A stretch of DNA of 64,000 nucleotides from DVED01 sp963838375 (GCA_963838375.1 CAWIQY010000015.1:620001-684000); one strand, 5' to 3'. Shown: positions 43,034 through 51,961, numbered from the stretch's first letter. A program made the numbers and translations. Notes: a model not told the origin generated them from the sequence alone.

Positions 43034-43966
43034 TTAGTTAACAAGATAAGGTTTTAATAACTCTATCAATTGTTGCGTTCTTTTGTTGACACCTCGATCG
43101 TTAAGATGATATAGCGTATCAAAAAATAGGGACTTGTCATACAGAAAATCTTCCGGTTCTCCGAGAATGGGAACTTGAATCCGATGATAAAAATCTTTAA
43201 TGCTTTGCCAATATTCAGTTTTGGTTTTGCCTTGATAAAAATCAAACCAAACGGTATTTGGCCATGTTGCTAGCACCTGAATATTATGCTGGCGACACCA
43301 AGTCACAAACTCCTGAATCTGCGTCATACCATAACTAGACTGAATATAATAAACCATTTCAGTCATCGGCTGTATTTCTGCCACGGCATTCGCTTGTTTT
43401 TCAGCGATATTAGCAACTGTATTATAGGTTTGATCTCCGTATTGGTTAATCCTGTCAGGATGATACGGTGTTTCAATATAAAATCGATCGGGTTGTGGAT
43501 AAAATTTACTTAGAATCCCAGTTTTTAAGCGTTCAAAAGACATACCAAAAACAAATTTTGACCCCAAAACAGGATTGAGTGATAAAAGATACTTGGGATC
43601 TCGACTGACTACATAGTCAATAAATACATCGCTTGGTGTTCCGTTTTCTGTATACAGACTATACTCCAGCGGCAAGATAACTGTGTCTCCCGGTTGAGCT
43701 ACTGCCTTAGTCCGATACAGCATATAATCAACACTAATTCCTGCGTGAGTCCCAAAATTCACACAACCGATATCAAGTCGATCGTGAATAGTTTTACAGC
43801 TAATTCCAAATAAAGAATTAGACCCAGAAACGACGAATAGTTTAGGAGTAGAAATCGATCGCGCAATCTGAGATTTAGTTGTGTACAAAAAATCTATCCA
43901 AGCTGCATCACCTCGAATTTGCGTCGGCGATCCAACCTGAAAGAGGAAGACAATTAAAAAAACCAA
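43034..43966 (-). CDS. DltD/AlgX-like extracytoplasmic protein paired with an MBOAT acyltransferase
   Basis: 310 residues as read from a TTG at 43966. The membrane helix at the N-terminus (LVFLIVFLFQ) clearly continues upstream in the same frame (IYFLGFITGF), and the frame is open to about 44023. The true start is therefore probably upstream at a non-ATG codon (ATT at 44023 is a candidate), unless a base is missing. The body has FVVSGSNSLFGISC (a Ser-containing SGNH-like block), VNFGTHAGISVDYMLYR, GDTVILPLEYSLY and, near the C-terminus, DTLYHLNDRGVNKRTQQL with Asp/His. This pattern is found in proteins that work with MBOAT acyltransferases to O-acetylate a secreted polymer. It directly follows the MBOAT gene on the same strand. 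Confidence 0.78.
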   Translation of the reverse strand: MVFLIVFLFQVGSPTQIRGDAAWIDFLYTTKSQIARSISTPKLFVVSGSNSLFGISCKTIHDRLDIGCVNFGTHAGISVDYMLYRTKAVAQPGDTVILPLEYSLYTENGTPSDVFIDYVVSRDPKYLLSLNPVLGSKFVFGMSFERLKTGILSKFYPQPDRFYIETPYHPDRINQYGDQTYNTVANIAEKQANAVAEIQPMTEMVYYIQSSYGMTQIQEFVTWCRQHNIQVLATWPNTVWFDFYQGKTKTEYWQSIKDFYHRIQVPILGEPEDFLYDKSLFFDTLYHLNDRGVNKRTQQLIELLKPYLVN

Positions 43967-44031
43967 AAAACCGGTTATAAACCCTAGAAAATAGATTTTA
44001 TGTATTGAATGTAATTCATTAATTTATCGAT

Positions 44032-45549
44032 CTAAAAGTTAAAATATAAAAAGTCACTTTTGGGAGCTTGAAAGAAAATCTTGACGACTAAAAATACCAA
44101 AGTTCCTAAGATAATACCCAAGGCTGGATGGGGTTGCCATTTCCATTTTGGATTAAACCGATCGATCCAATTATTATCAGCCTGTATGGAGTCGGCATCC
44201 GCGAGAGGATGATATTTTCCCATCCATTCTTGAGGATTGGGTAATAACCAAACCCATAACCCTAAAACAATCAAGTGTAGCAATAATATTTTGGAAGAAG
44301 AAACGTATGCAGAGGCAAACGAGACACCATTTACACCCATCATGGATTTGACGATTGCGATCGCCGATTGTAAGTCGATCGCCCGAAAGAAAACCCAGCT
44401 AATAACAACTGCTAAAAACGTAATGATGCAACCGAATATATAACTCAAAATAGGAATATCTTTTAAATTCCATCCAAAGCATTTTTGTAGGAAATGCCAT
44501 TGATGATTGATAATCAGATATAAACCATGAAGTCCACCCCAAACGATAAATGTCCAACCTGCACCATGCCACAATCCTCCTAACAGCATTGTCACCATCA
44601 AGTTCGATGTTCTGCGTAGTTCACCCAAACGATTTCCACCCAGAGGAATGTAAAGATAATCTCGAAGAAAGTTAGACAAAGTAATATGCCATCTTCGCCA
44701 AAAATCGATGATGTTAGCAGCTTTGTAAGGAGAGTTGAAATTCACGGGAATTTTAATCCCAAACATCCAAGCACAACCCACTGCCATATCTGAATAACCC
44801 GAAAAGTCGAAATAAAGCTGAAAAGTGTAAGCAAGAGTTGCACTCCAAGCTTCAAAAAAACGGATATTCGTTCCTAAATTAGCGGCATCAAAAACCGGGC
44901 TGACATGAACGGAGATCGGATCGGCAAGTAAAACTTTTTTGAATAAACCAATCAAAAAAATTGTTAAGCCGATCGCCACTTTATCCACAGAAAATTTGTA
45001 AATAGATTTTTGACCTAACTGCTCGATTATCGCTCTGTGGCACGTAATCGGTCCGGCAATGAGCTGAGGAAAAAAAGTGACAAAAAAAATATACTCGACA
45101 AAGCTATAGTCTCTAGCTTTTCCTTTGTATGTATCGACTAAATAAGCCACTTGCTGAAACGTAAAAAATGAAATTGCTAAAGGTAGAATTAGATGAGTAA
45201 AATTAAAATTAGTTCCTAGAATATGATTGAGATTATCGATCGCAAAATAAGTATATTTAAAATATCCGATCGCCATTAAATTTAAAATTATTCCCAATAC
45301 TAAAAGTGACTTTCTATACCGACCAGTAGCCGGACTCTTGTAAAGAATCGATCCAATGATATAATTGATCGATACAGAGAAAATCAATAATCTCAGATAA
45401 TCCGGATTCCAAACCTGATAAAAAAATAGAGAAGCCAAAACAAGCCATGCTAATGCCGGTTGATAATAACCCCGATCGCCGATTTGGTAAAAAACAACTA
45501 AGGTAATGGGTAAAAAAAGAAATATAAATTCCAGAGAATTAAACAGCAT
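44032..45549 (-). CDS. MBOAT family O-acyltransferase (AlgI/DltB-like)
   Basis: 505 residues from the ATG at 45549 (MLFNSLEFIFLFLPI); a longer frame to 45585 is less typical. Polytopic (about 10-12 helices). It carries an acyl group across the membrane for O-acylation of an extracellular polysaccharide or similar. Family blocks are YFKYTYF, LPLAISFFTFQQVAYLVDTYKG, FPQLIAGPI, YFDFSGYSDMA, NFNSPYKAANIIDFWRRWHITLSNFLRDYLYIPLGGNR-type sequence, and the catalytic His in LLGGLWHGAGWTF. The downstream gene encodes the usual extracytoplasmic partner, only about 10-65 bp away. Both genes are AT-richer than their neighbours, which may signal horizontal origin. Confidence 0.93.
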   Translation of the reverse strand: MLFNSLEFIFLFLPITLVVFYQIGDRGYYQPALAWLVLASLFFYQVWNPDYLRLLIFSVSINYIIGSILYKSPATGRYRKSLLVLGIILNLMAIGYFKYTYFAIDNLNHILGTNFNFTHLILPLAISFFTFQQVAYLVDTYKGKARDYSFVEYIFFVTFFPQLIAGPITCHRAIIEQLGQKSIYKFSVDKVAIGLTIFLIGLFKKVLLADPISVHVSPVFDAANLGTNIRFFEAWSATLAYTFQLYFDFSGYSDMAVGCAWMFGIKIPVNFNSPYKAANIIDFWRRWHITLSNFLRDYLYIPLGGNRLGELRRTSNLMVTMLLGGLWHGAGWTFIVWGGLHGLYLIINHQWHFLQKCFGWNLKDIPILSYIFGCIITFLAVVISWVFFRAIDLQSAIAIVKSMMGVNGVSFASAYVSSSKILLLHLIVLGLWVWLLPNPQEWMGKYHPLADADSIQADNNWIDRFNPKWKWQPHPALGIILGTLVFLVVKIFFQAPKSDFLYFNF

Positions 45550-45656
45550 AAAATCAAATTTGCTATGATTCCACGATGCTAACACTCGGATTTATCGACC
45601 ATCTGTGACTGCCGTCACTGGCAAAAGTAGTTCATCCAAAATTTATATTTTCCCAA

Positions 45657-46163
45657 ATGAGCGTCTTGAATTCGATACAATCTCTCCATGCCGAACAGAT
45701 TGCGCCCGAAAGCTTCCGTGCTTACGGTCAAGTAATCTTCCCTTCTGAAGATGGTAAACTTTTTGATGAAACCGATGCTAGACTACAACTGGCTAACGGG
45801 ATTCCGCGATTCTATATCATGCGACTCACCCAGAAAGGTCGCGACTTCCATCGAATGACTCGTCATATTCGCTGTACTCAATGTTTGGGATCTCTCGAAG
45901 GCAAAGACTGGTTGATGGCAGTTGCACCCCCTAGTCAAAGCGATCGACCGGATATTAGCCAACTACGTGCTTTCCGCATTCCAGGAAATTGTTTTATCAA
46001 GCTTGAGGTAGGAACTTGGCACGCTGGCCCGTATTTCGATTGGGAATTTGTCGATTTTTATAACCTAGAATTAAGCGATACCAATGTTACCGACCATTTT
46101 ACCTATAATTTTTTAAAGAATGACAAGATTTCGTTTGAAATTACATTAGATAAAAGTCGATAA
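45657..46163 (+). CDS. Ureidoglycolate lyase family protein
   Basis: 168 residues. AllA-like cupin-type fold: SLHAEQIAPESFRAYGQVIFPSEDG at the start, FYIMRLTQKGRDFHRMTRHIRCTQCLGSLEGKDWLMAVAPP in the middle, and the metal/substrate His and Asp region KLEVGTWHAGPYF. Ureidoglycolate lyase splits ureidoglycolate into glyoxylate and urea in allantoin breakdown. It is the first gene of a tight plus-strand cluster with an AtzG-like and an AtzE-like gene (21 bp and then 4-bp overlap). The exact substrate in this organism is inferred from family and cluster. Confidence 0.85.
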   Translation: MSVLNSIQSLHAEQIAPESFRAYGQVIFPSEDGKLFDETDARLQLANGIPRFYIMRLTQKGRDFHRMTRHIRCTQCLGSLEGKDWLMAVAPPSQSDRPDISQLRAFRIPGNCFIKLEVGTWHAGPYFDWEFVDFYNLELSDTNVTDHFTYNFLKNDKISFEITLDKSR

Positions 46164-46184
46164 ACTGAAACGACATTAAAAAAG

Positions 46185-46373
46185 ATGAATTTAGAAAAAA
46201 TAGACTGGAATCAATTTGTCGAACAGATGTCTCACGCCATCGACTTACCCATTTCCCCACAATCCCAACCCAGTGTGGTCGAAAACATCAAAAAAATTGC
46301 GGAAATGACTCGATTAGTCACCGATTTTCCTTTGCCAGAGTCGATCGAAGTTGCCCCGAAATTTAGACCATGA
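46185..46373 (+). CDS. AtzG-like (DUF4089) small amidase subunit
   Basis: 62 residues, MNLEKIDWNQFVEQMSHAIDLPISPQ..., a short helical protein ending with VTDFPLPESIEVAPKFRP. DUF4089/AtzG-like proteins wrap around the partner amidase as a small subunit (AtzG with AtzE, 1-carboxybiuret hydrolase). HpxX of oxalurate catabolism is the same type. The stop overlaps the amidase start by 4 bp (ATGA), a strong sign of coupled translation and a stoichiometric complex. Confidence 0.88.
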   Translation: MNLEKIDWNQFVEQMSHAIDLPISPQSQPSVVENIKKIAEMTRLVTDFPLPESIEVAPKFRP

Positions 46374-47752
46374 GTGCAAACTGGAAAACTTTAGATGCGG
46401 TGGGATTAGCCGGCGCAATTCGTCGGGGTGAGATCGGCGCCAAAACCGCGATCCAAGAAACTTTAGAACAGATCGATCGAGAAAATCCTCATCTGAATTG
46501 TTTTACCAAAATTCTGCCAGAAGCGGCGATCGCCAAAGCCGAAACCGTAGACAATGCGATCGCCGACGGACAAGATCCCGGTATTTTAGCTGGCGTTCCC
46601 TTCGCCGTTAAAAACCTATTTGATGTCGCCGGAATCACCACCCTTGCCGGATCGAAAATTCATGCCGAAAACCCCCCAGCAACGCGCGACGCCACCGCAA
46701 TTTCTCGATTGAAACAAGCGGGAGCCATAATGCTGGGAACCTTAAATATGGACGAGTACGCTTACGGATTCGTTACGGAAAACAGTCATTACGGCACCAC
46801 TCGTAATCCCCACGATCGTACTCGCATTGCCGGAGGCTCATCGGGTGGTTCAGCAGCCGCCGTCGCGGCGGGTTGGGTTCCCCTCACCCTCGGTTCCGAT
46901 ACCAACGGCTCGATTCGGGTTCCGGCAGCACTCTGCGGGGTTTTCGGCTTCAAACCCACCTATGGAAAACTGTCAAGATCTGGAGCGATGCTATTTTCCA
47001 GCAGCCTCGATTGCATCGGGCGCTTCGCCCGATCGGTCCGAGATATTGCCACCGTTTTCGACCTGTTGCAAGGGGAAGATGCGGCTTGTCCTCCCCAACC
47101 TTGCCTTCCCGAACTCGAACGGAGTGTCGCCGGACTGCGGATAGCCATCGCCGATGACTATTTTGCTCAAAATGCTGAAACAGAAGCCTTAGAAGCGGTC
47201 TATACCATCGCCAAAGCCCTAAATGTCACCCAGACGGTATCCATCCCAGAGGCTCATCGAGCGCGAGCAGCCGCTTATGCAATTACCGCCAGTGAAGGCG
47301 CGAATTTGCATTTAGGCAATTTGCGATCGCGCCCTCAAGACTTCGATCCGGCAACCCGCGATCGCTTCCTCGCGGGGGCACTCATTCCATCCACTTGGTA
47401 TCTACAATCCCAACGATTTCGCCAGTGGTTTCGCGACAAAGTTCGGGATATTTTCGATCGGGTGGATATTATCCTCGCACCGACAACGCCCTGTGTCGCG
47501 CCAAAAATTGGGCAAGAAACCATGCAGATTGGCAAAGTAGAAATGCTCGTCCGTCCCAATTTGGGACTCTTTACCCAACCACTATCTTTTATTGGTTTAC
47601 CCGTCTTATCCGTTCCCCTTTATCGCCCCAATTCTCTTCCATTAGGCGTCCAAATTATTGCCGCACCCCATAACGAATCCCTCATCTTACGAGTTGCCGC
47701 TCAACTAGAACGACAGGGAATCCTCGGATCGAGACTCAACAATTTCGCCTAA
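46370..47752 (+). CDS. AtzE/HpxY-type amidase (amidase signature family)
   Basis: 460 residues. Amidase-signature hydrolase with the Ser-cisSer-Lys triad: Lys81 in GVPFAVKNLFD, the serines of AGGSSGGSAAAVAAG (about 154-168) and the Ser of GSDTNGSIRVPAALCG. The NGS in place of the usual GGS is characteristic of AtzE-type enzymes. AtzE hydrolyses 1-carboxybiuret; the HpxY relatives act on oxalurate in purine breakdown. It follows its small subunit with a 4-bp overlap and an AllA-like lyase. Ureide catabolism delivering urea or ammonium is therefore the most likely role, consistent with ureE/ureF 6 kb upstream. Substrate not provable from sequence. Confidence 0.9.
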   Translation: MSANWKTLDAVGLAGAIRRGEIGAKTAIQETLEQIDRENPHLNCFTKILPEAAIAKAETVDNAIADGQDPGILAGVPFAVKNLFDVAGITTLAGSKIHAENPPATRDATAISRLKQAGAIMLGTLNMDEYAYGFVTENSHYGTTRNPHDRTRIAGGSSGGSAAAVAAGWVPLTLGSDTNGSIRVPAALCGVFGFKPTYGKLSRSGAMLFSSSLDCIGRFARSVRDIATVFDLLQGEDAACPPQPCLPELERSVAGLRIAIADDYFAQNAETEALEAVYTIAKALNVTQTVSIPEAHRARAAAYAITASEGANLHLGNLRSRPQDFDPATRDRFLAGALIPSTWYLQSQRFRQWFRDKVRDIFDRVDIILAPTTPCVAPKIGQETMQIGKVEMLVRPNLGLFTQPLSFIGLPVLSVPLYRPNSLPLGVQIIAAPHNESLILRVAAQLERQGILGSRLNNFA

Positions 47753-47772
47753 AATTTTTCGCCTAAAATTAA

Positions 47773-47802
47773 GTAGGGTAGACAACGATTTGCCCACCCT
47801 AC
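47773..47802. terminator. GTAGGGT...ACCCTAC hairpin between convergent genes
   Basis: GTAGGGTAGACAACGATTTG followed by CCCACCCTAC forms an imperfect stem-loop of a widespread cyanobacterial repeat type. It is placed between the amidase and chlN stops and probably terminates both. Confidence 0.6.
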
Positions 47803-47842
47803 ACAAGCATCGATCGGTTTCCCAAAACAGAAACCGCCAACT

Positions 47843-49240
47843 CTAAACTTTCGCTTCTTCCTTGACCAATTTATCCCAACCCAAATCCTTCAGGTTGTTG
47901 TTGCGGCGCAAGGGACGAGTCACCAACTCCAGAATATCGCGGGTATTACTAAACCCGTGGATCTGAGCAAAGGTAAACTCCACCGACCACTTGGTATTAA
48001 TTCCCCGCGCTTCTAACGGGTTGGCGTGCGCCATCCCAGTAATCACCAGATCGGGTTTCAAATCGTAAATGCGTTGGATTTGGTTGTAGTTATCGGGTTT
48101 CTCAACAATGGTTGGCAGCGGTACACCCATCTCCTTGCAAGTTTGTTCCAACAGCGCCAATTCCGCACCCTGATAGCGCTTGTCCATATACGGAATCCCA
48201 ATTTCAGGAACAGTCGCCCCGCAGCGAACCAGAAAGCGCGCTTGGGAGATTTCTAGGAGGTTATCCCCCATAAAGAAAACCGTCTTGCCGCGAATCAGTT
48301 TCACGTAGTCTTCCACGCTTTCCCAAATGTGCTGTTCCCGTTCCGCCAAACCTTTGGGTTCGATGCCAAACACAGAGCAGATTTTCTCAATCCAGGCGCG
48401 AGTGCCATCAGGACCAATGGGGAACGGCGCACCAATCAGCTTGCACTTGCGGCGGCGCATCAGCGTCGTGGCGGTACGACTAAGGAAGGGGTTGACGCCA
48501 CAGACATAGTAGCCTTCTTCCAACACGGGAAGCTCGGTATAACGCTTGGCAGGCAGCCAACCGGACACTTTAATTCCCTGTTTCTTCAGTTCCAGGGTGA
48601 GTTGAGTGACAACCGGATCGGGTAGAGAGCCAAATAACACCAACGGGGGATGGTCAACATATTCGGAATCTGCTGTGGCTACATCTTCCTTTTTGCGCCC
48701 GAAGTTGAGCAGTTTGCCGATCGCATTGCGCTCTTCCTTCTCCGCTTCCACCTCTTTGCTGGGACACCGCGCTGCCATGGCGGCTAGCACCGTATCTTCC
48801 CCTTGAGTGAAAGCATAGTCCAAGCCATTAGCACGAGCAACCACAATGGGAATCCCCAGTTCGCCTTCGAGTTTCGGCGCCAACCCTTCCAAATCCATTT
48901 TGATGATTTCGGTGGTGCAAGTGCCAATCCAAACGATGACACTGGGATTTCGATCGCGCTTGATTTGCAAACACAACCGCTTCAATTCCTCATAGTCATT
49001 CAGTTGAGCGGAAATGTCTCCCTCTTCCAACTCCGCCATGGCGTAGCGAGGTTCGGCAAAAATCATCACCCCCATGGCATTTTGCAGGAAGTAGCCGCAG
49101 GTTTTCGTGCCGATGACTAAAAAGAAGCTATCTTCAATCTTTTGGTACAGCCACGCCACACAGCTAATGGGACAAAAAGTGTGATAGTTCCCCGTTTCAC
49201 ACTCAAAGTTTAGTGCTTCAGTTTCAGCCGCAACAGTCAT
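47843..49240 (-). CDS. chlN: Light-independent protochlorophyllide reductase subunit N
   Basis: 465 residues. With ChlB it forms the NifDK-like catalytic component that reduces protochlorophyllide in the dark. Cluster-ligand cysteines are in FCPISCVAW (Cys23/27 region), GTKTCGYFLQNAMG and IGTCTTEIIKMDLEG. FAEPRYAMAELEEGDISAQLN and the C-terminal LVITGMAHANPLEARGI are also typical. A 30-residue acidic/charged insert (about 175-205, KEVEAEKEERNAIGKLLNFG) is usual for cyanobacterial ChlN. Transcribed with DUF5331 and chlL (chlL first), a known order. chlB is not in the window. Confidence 0.97.
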   Translation of the reverse strand: MTVAAETEALNFECETGNYHTFCPISCVAWLYQKIEDSFFLVIGTKTCGYFLQNAMGVMIFAEPRYAMAELEEGDISAQLNDYEELKRLCLQIKRDRNPSVIVWIGTCTTEIIKMDLEGLAPKLEGELGIPIVVARANGLDYAFTQGEDTVLAAMAARCPSKEVEAEKEERNAIGKLLNFGRKKEDVATADSEYVDHPPLVLFGSLPDPVVTQLTLELKKQGIKVSGWLPAKRYTELPVLEEGYYVCGVNPFLSRTATTLMRRRKCKLIGAPFPIGPDGTRAWIEKICSVFGIEPKGLAEREQHIWESVEDYVKLIRGKTVFFMGDNLLEISQARFLVRCGATVPEIGIPYMDKRYQGAELALLEQTCKEMGVPLPTIVEKPDNYNQIQRIYDLKPDLVITGMAHANPLEARGINTKWSVEFTFAQIHGFSNTRDILELVTRPLRRNNNLKDLGWDKLVKEEAKV

Positions 49241-49292
49241 GGATTTATTCTCCTAAATTATAAGTTCTACGACTGCGACCCACTTTGTCCGC

Positions 49293-50945
49293 TCATTTGA
49301 GATCTTCCAACAAGCCGGAAATTTCTGGGTCATCGTCATTGTCATCATCGATTCCTAAACCGAAGATATCTTCGTCGTCGCTTTCTAAATCCCCCAAATC
49401 CCCCAAATCTCCCAAATCGTCATCATCATCGTCGTCCATCGCCGCTAGACCCTCTAGATCGTTCATTTCATCGGCATCGAGATCGTCTAATCCCGCTTCA
49501 CCAAAGGCATCAAAGCCCATGTCTTCGTCATCGGTGGCATCTAAACCCCCTAAACCGCTTAGATCGTCATCGGTTTCTTCACCAAAGGCATCAAAGCCCA
49601 TGTCTTCGTCATCGGTGGCATCTAAACCCCCTAAACCGCTTAGATCGTCATCGGTTTCTTCACCAAAGGCATCTAAACCCGCATCCTCGAGATCTAACGA
49701 ATCATCTTCCCCAAAAGCATCTAATCCAGAATTGTCCCAAACATCTTCCTCAAGGTCGGAATCTGTGGGGATCTGAGCTAATTGCTCGTCCTCAACCTCT
49801 TCAGTTCCTAATCCGCCAAACTCGTCGTCTTCAGTCCCTAATCCGCCAAACTCATCGTCTTCAGTCCCTAATCCGGCAAGCTCGTCGTCTTCAGTCCCTA
49901 ATCCGGCAAACTCGTCGTCTTCAGTCCCTAAGTCTCCAAAGGCTCCGGCATCTGCAAACTCGTCGTCTTCAGTCCCTAAGTCTCCAAAGGCTCCGGCATC
50001 TGCAAACTCGTCGTCTTCAGTCCCTAAGTCTCCAAAGGCTCCGGCATCTGCAAGCTCGTCGTCTTCAGTCCCTAATCCGGCAAACTCGTCGTCTTCAGTC
50101 CCTAAGTCTCCGAATTCGTCGTCTTCAGTCCCTAATCCGGCAAGCTCGTCGTCTTCAGTCCCTAAGTCTCCGAATTCGTCGTCTTCAGTCCCTAATCCGG
50201 CAAGCTCGTCGTCTTCAGTCCCTAATCCGGCAAACTCGTCGTCTTCAGTCCCTAAGTCTCCGAATTCGTCGTCTTCAGTCCCTAATCCGGCAAGCTCGTC
50301 GTCTTCAGTTCCTAAGTCGCCAAACTCGTCGTCTTCAGTTCCTAAGTCGCCAAGCTCGTCGTCTTCAGTTCCTAAGTCGCCAAGCTCGTCGTCTTCAGTT
50401 CCTAAGTCGCCAAACTCGTCGTCTTCAGTTTCTAATCCGGCATCTAGATCGTCACCGAGATCGACTTCTTCTTCGACATCGAAATCCTCGAATGCTCCCG
50501 CGTCTACTGGGGCATCTGTTGTCGTTGCTATGCCCATGGCTCCTGCCATGACCAATGCAGGCGACACAAACGGTTCTGCTTCTTGGACTGGACTCGGGTC
50601 GGAGATCGCGGCAAAACGATCGACGATGGGGGAAGGGGAAGGTGTGGGAATCGGGGCATTCGGGCTAGCATCAAGCTGCATATCCGGATCGAAATCCAGA
50701 CCTAGAACTTGAATGAGGGTATCTGCATCGGGATTGAGTTGGGAAAAAGGCAACATCAATTGTGCAAGCTTGGGTTCGAGTCCGTTGAGCGCACCGATGA
50801 TGAAATACGAGGGAGGACGCCGACCACCATCCGGCGTTTCGACAGAGGCATTCTGCATATGCAGTCCCAGCCAAGGACGATTGACTTGGTAAAATTCCAG
50901 CCACTTTTGCTTGAGGGCGCTGGTGAAGCTGTCAAAGAAAGCCAT
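49293..50945 (-). CDS. DUF5331 protein between chlL and chlN, expanded by an acidic tandem repeat
   Basis: 550 residues. The N-terminal 95 residues (MAFFDSFTSALKQKWLEFYQ, GGRRPPSYFIIGALNGLEPKL, FSQLNPDADTLIQVLGLDFDP) are the DUF5331 domain, in the place of the small frame known between chlL and chlN in other cyanobacteria. After an Ala/Pro linker comes an extremely acidic low-complexity region: 19 copies of the G-T-E-D-D-E motif (about 175-385) in 10-residue (GTEDDEFGDL) or 16-residue (with ADAGAFGDL) units. Two 27-residue units containing GLGGLDATDDEDMGFDA follow, then an Asp run and a short hydrophobic-acidic tail (EISGLLEDLK). No signal peptide. Calcium binding, a solubility tag or a scaffold are possibilities. 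Role of the family in chlorophyll synthesis unknown. Confidence 0.9.
   Translation of the reverse strand: MAFFDSFTSALKQKWLEFYQVNRPWLGLHMQNASVETPDGGRRPPSYFIIGALNGLEPKLAQLMLPFSQLNPDADTLIQVLGLDFDPDMQLDASPNAPIPTPSPSPIVDRFAAISDPSPVQEAEPFVSPALVMAGAMGIATTTDAPVDAGAFEDFDVEEEVDLGDDLDAGLETEDDEFGDLGTEDDELGDLGTEDDELGDLGTEDDEFGDLGTEDDELAGLGTEDDEFGDLGTEDDEFAGLGTEDDELAGLGTEDDEFGDLGTEDDELAGLGTEDDEFGDLGTEDDEFAGLGTEDDELADAGAFGDLGTEDDEFADAGAFGDLGTEDDEFADAGAFGDLGTEDDEFAGLGTEDDELAGLGTEDDEFGGLGTEDDEFGGLGTEEVEDEQLAQIPTDSDLEEDVWDNSGLDAFGEDDSLDLEDAGLDAFGEETDDDLSGLGGLDATDDEDMGFDAFGEETDDDLSGLGGLDATDDEDMGFDAFGEAGLDDLDADEMNDLEGLAAMDDDDDDDLGDLGDLGDLESDDEDIFGLGIDDDNDDDPEISGLLEDLK
49795..50443 (-). repeat. Coding 30/48-bp minisatellite (GTEDDE[F/L]xxL)n
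   Basis: About 19 units, mostly 30 bp (plus-strand TCGTCGTCTTCAGTCCCTA core) with three of 48 bp. Unit lengths are multiples of three, so expansions stay in frame. Third positions are almost uniform, which implies recent amplification. Confidence 0.95.
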
Positions 50946-51097
50946 GGTGATTAATCCCCGGAGATACTGTTGCTACTAGTGAGATCGACAGGTCTTGCGA
51001 CCTAACACTCTAGATTATTGAATCATACTAGCTTTGACAGTTGCTCCTTTTATATTTCATACTTGCCGGAAACTCAAAGCCCCGAGACCCGAATTAA

Positions 51098-51961
51098 TTA
51101 CACCATCATCAAGTCCAGTTCTTCTTCGGGCTTGACTGGGGCTGGTGCGGGATTGAGGTAGAAGTCGGATAGCAGGGAGAACAATTCCCGATCGGGTGCG
51201 TCTGTGGGGACAACACCTTCAGGCATTGCCAACACTTGATCGGCGATATTCAGGTAGTAGTCGCAGACGTAGCTGAGCGAGGGATCGGTTTCTGCCATCT
51301 CGAACAGGGTTTTGCCTTTGACGCGCGATACCCGGATATCTTCGATGAGGGGGAGGATTTCCAGCACGGGCATGGGCACGGTTTCGATGTATTTGTCGAT
51401 CAAGTCGCGCTTGGAGGTGCGGTTGCCGATCAATCCGGCAAGGCGCAGGGGGTGAGTGCGGGCTTTTTCCCGGACGGAGGCGGCGATGCGGTTGGCGGCA
51501 AACAGGGCATCGAAACCGTTGTCGGTGACAATCATGCAATAGTCAGAGTAGTTGAGAGGGGCGGCAAATCCACCACAAACTACGTCGCCGAGTACATCGA
51601 AGAGGATGACATCGTATTCGTCGAAAGCGTTGAGTTCCTTGAGGAGTTTGACGGTTTCGCCGACGACGTAGCCGCCGCAACCGGCTCCGGCTGGGGGTCC
51701 GCCTGCTTCGACGCAATCCACGCCGCCATAGCCTTTGTAGATGACATCTTCGGGCCAGATGTCTTCGTAGTGGAAGTCTTTTTCTTGAAGGGTGTCGATG
51801 ATGGTGGGAATCAGAAAGCCGGTGAGGGTGAAGGTGCTATCGTGCTTGGGATCGCAGCCGATTTGTAGGACTTTCTTTCCGCGACGGGCAAGAGCAACGG
51901 AGATGTTACAGCTTGTGGTGGACTTGCCGATGCCACCTTTTCCATATACTGAAAATTTCAC
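51098..51961 (-). CDS. chlL: Light-independent protochlorophyllide reductase iron-sulfur ATP-binding protein
   Basis: 287 residues from a GTG start at 51961 with AAGGAG nine bases upstream. NifH-like homodimer that donates electrons, driven by ATP, to ChlN-ChlB. P-loop YGKGGIGKSTTSCN (about 6-19), switch region VEAGGPPAGAGCGGYVVG and DVLGDVVCGGFAAPL with the two Cys that share one 4Fe-4S cluster per dimer, and GNRTSKRDLID. The C-terminus is extended and acidic (PVKPEEELDLMMV). First gene of the chlL - DUF5331 - chlN unit. About 670 bp of gene-free DNA lie upstream, so the unit's promoter is there. ChlL is oxygen-labile, so expression is normally favoured under low oxygen. Confidence 0.97.
   Translation of the reverse strand: MKFSVYGKGGIGKSTTSCNISVALARRGKKVLQIGCDPKHDSTFTLTGFLIPTIIDTLQEKDFHYEDIWPEDVIYKGYGGVDCVEAGGPPAGAGCGGYVVGETVKLLKELNAFDEYDVILFDVLGDVVCGGFAAPLNYSDYCMIVTDNGFDALFAANRIAASVREKARTHPLRLAGLIGNRTSKRDLIDKYIETVPMPVLEILPLIEDIRVSRVKGKTLFEMAETDPSLSYVCDYYLNIADQVLAMPEGVVPTDAPDRELFSLLSDFYLNPAPAPVKPEEELDLMMV

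Noticed and set aside
49795..50443. Possible CRISPR array
   Set aside because: Units are contiguous without unique spacers and translate in frame as an acidic protein repeat.
51236..51868. 210-residue open frame antisense to chlL
   Set aside because: Shadow of a strongly conserved, GC-biased gene; no start signals.
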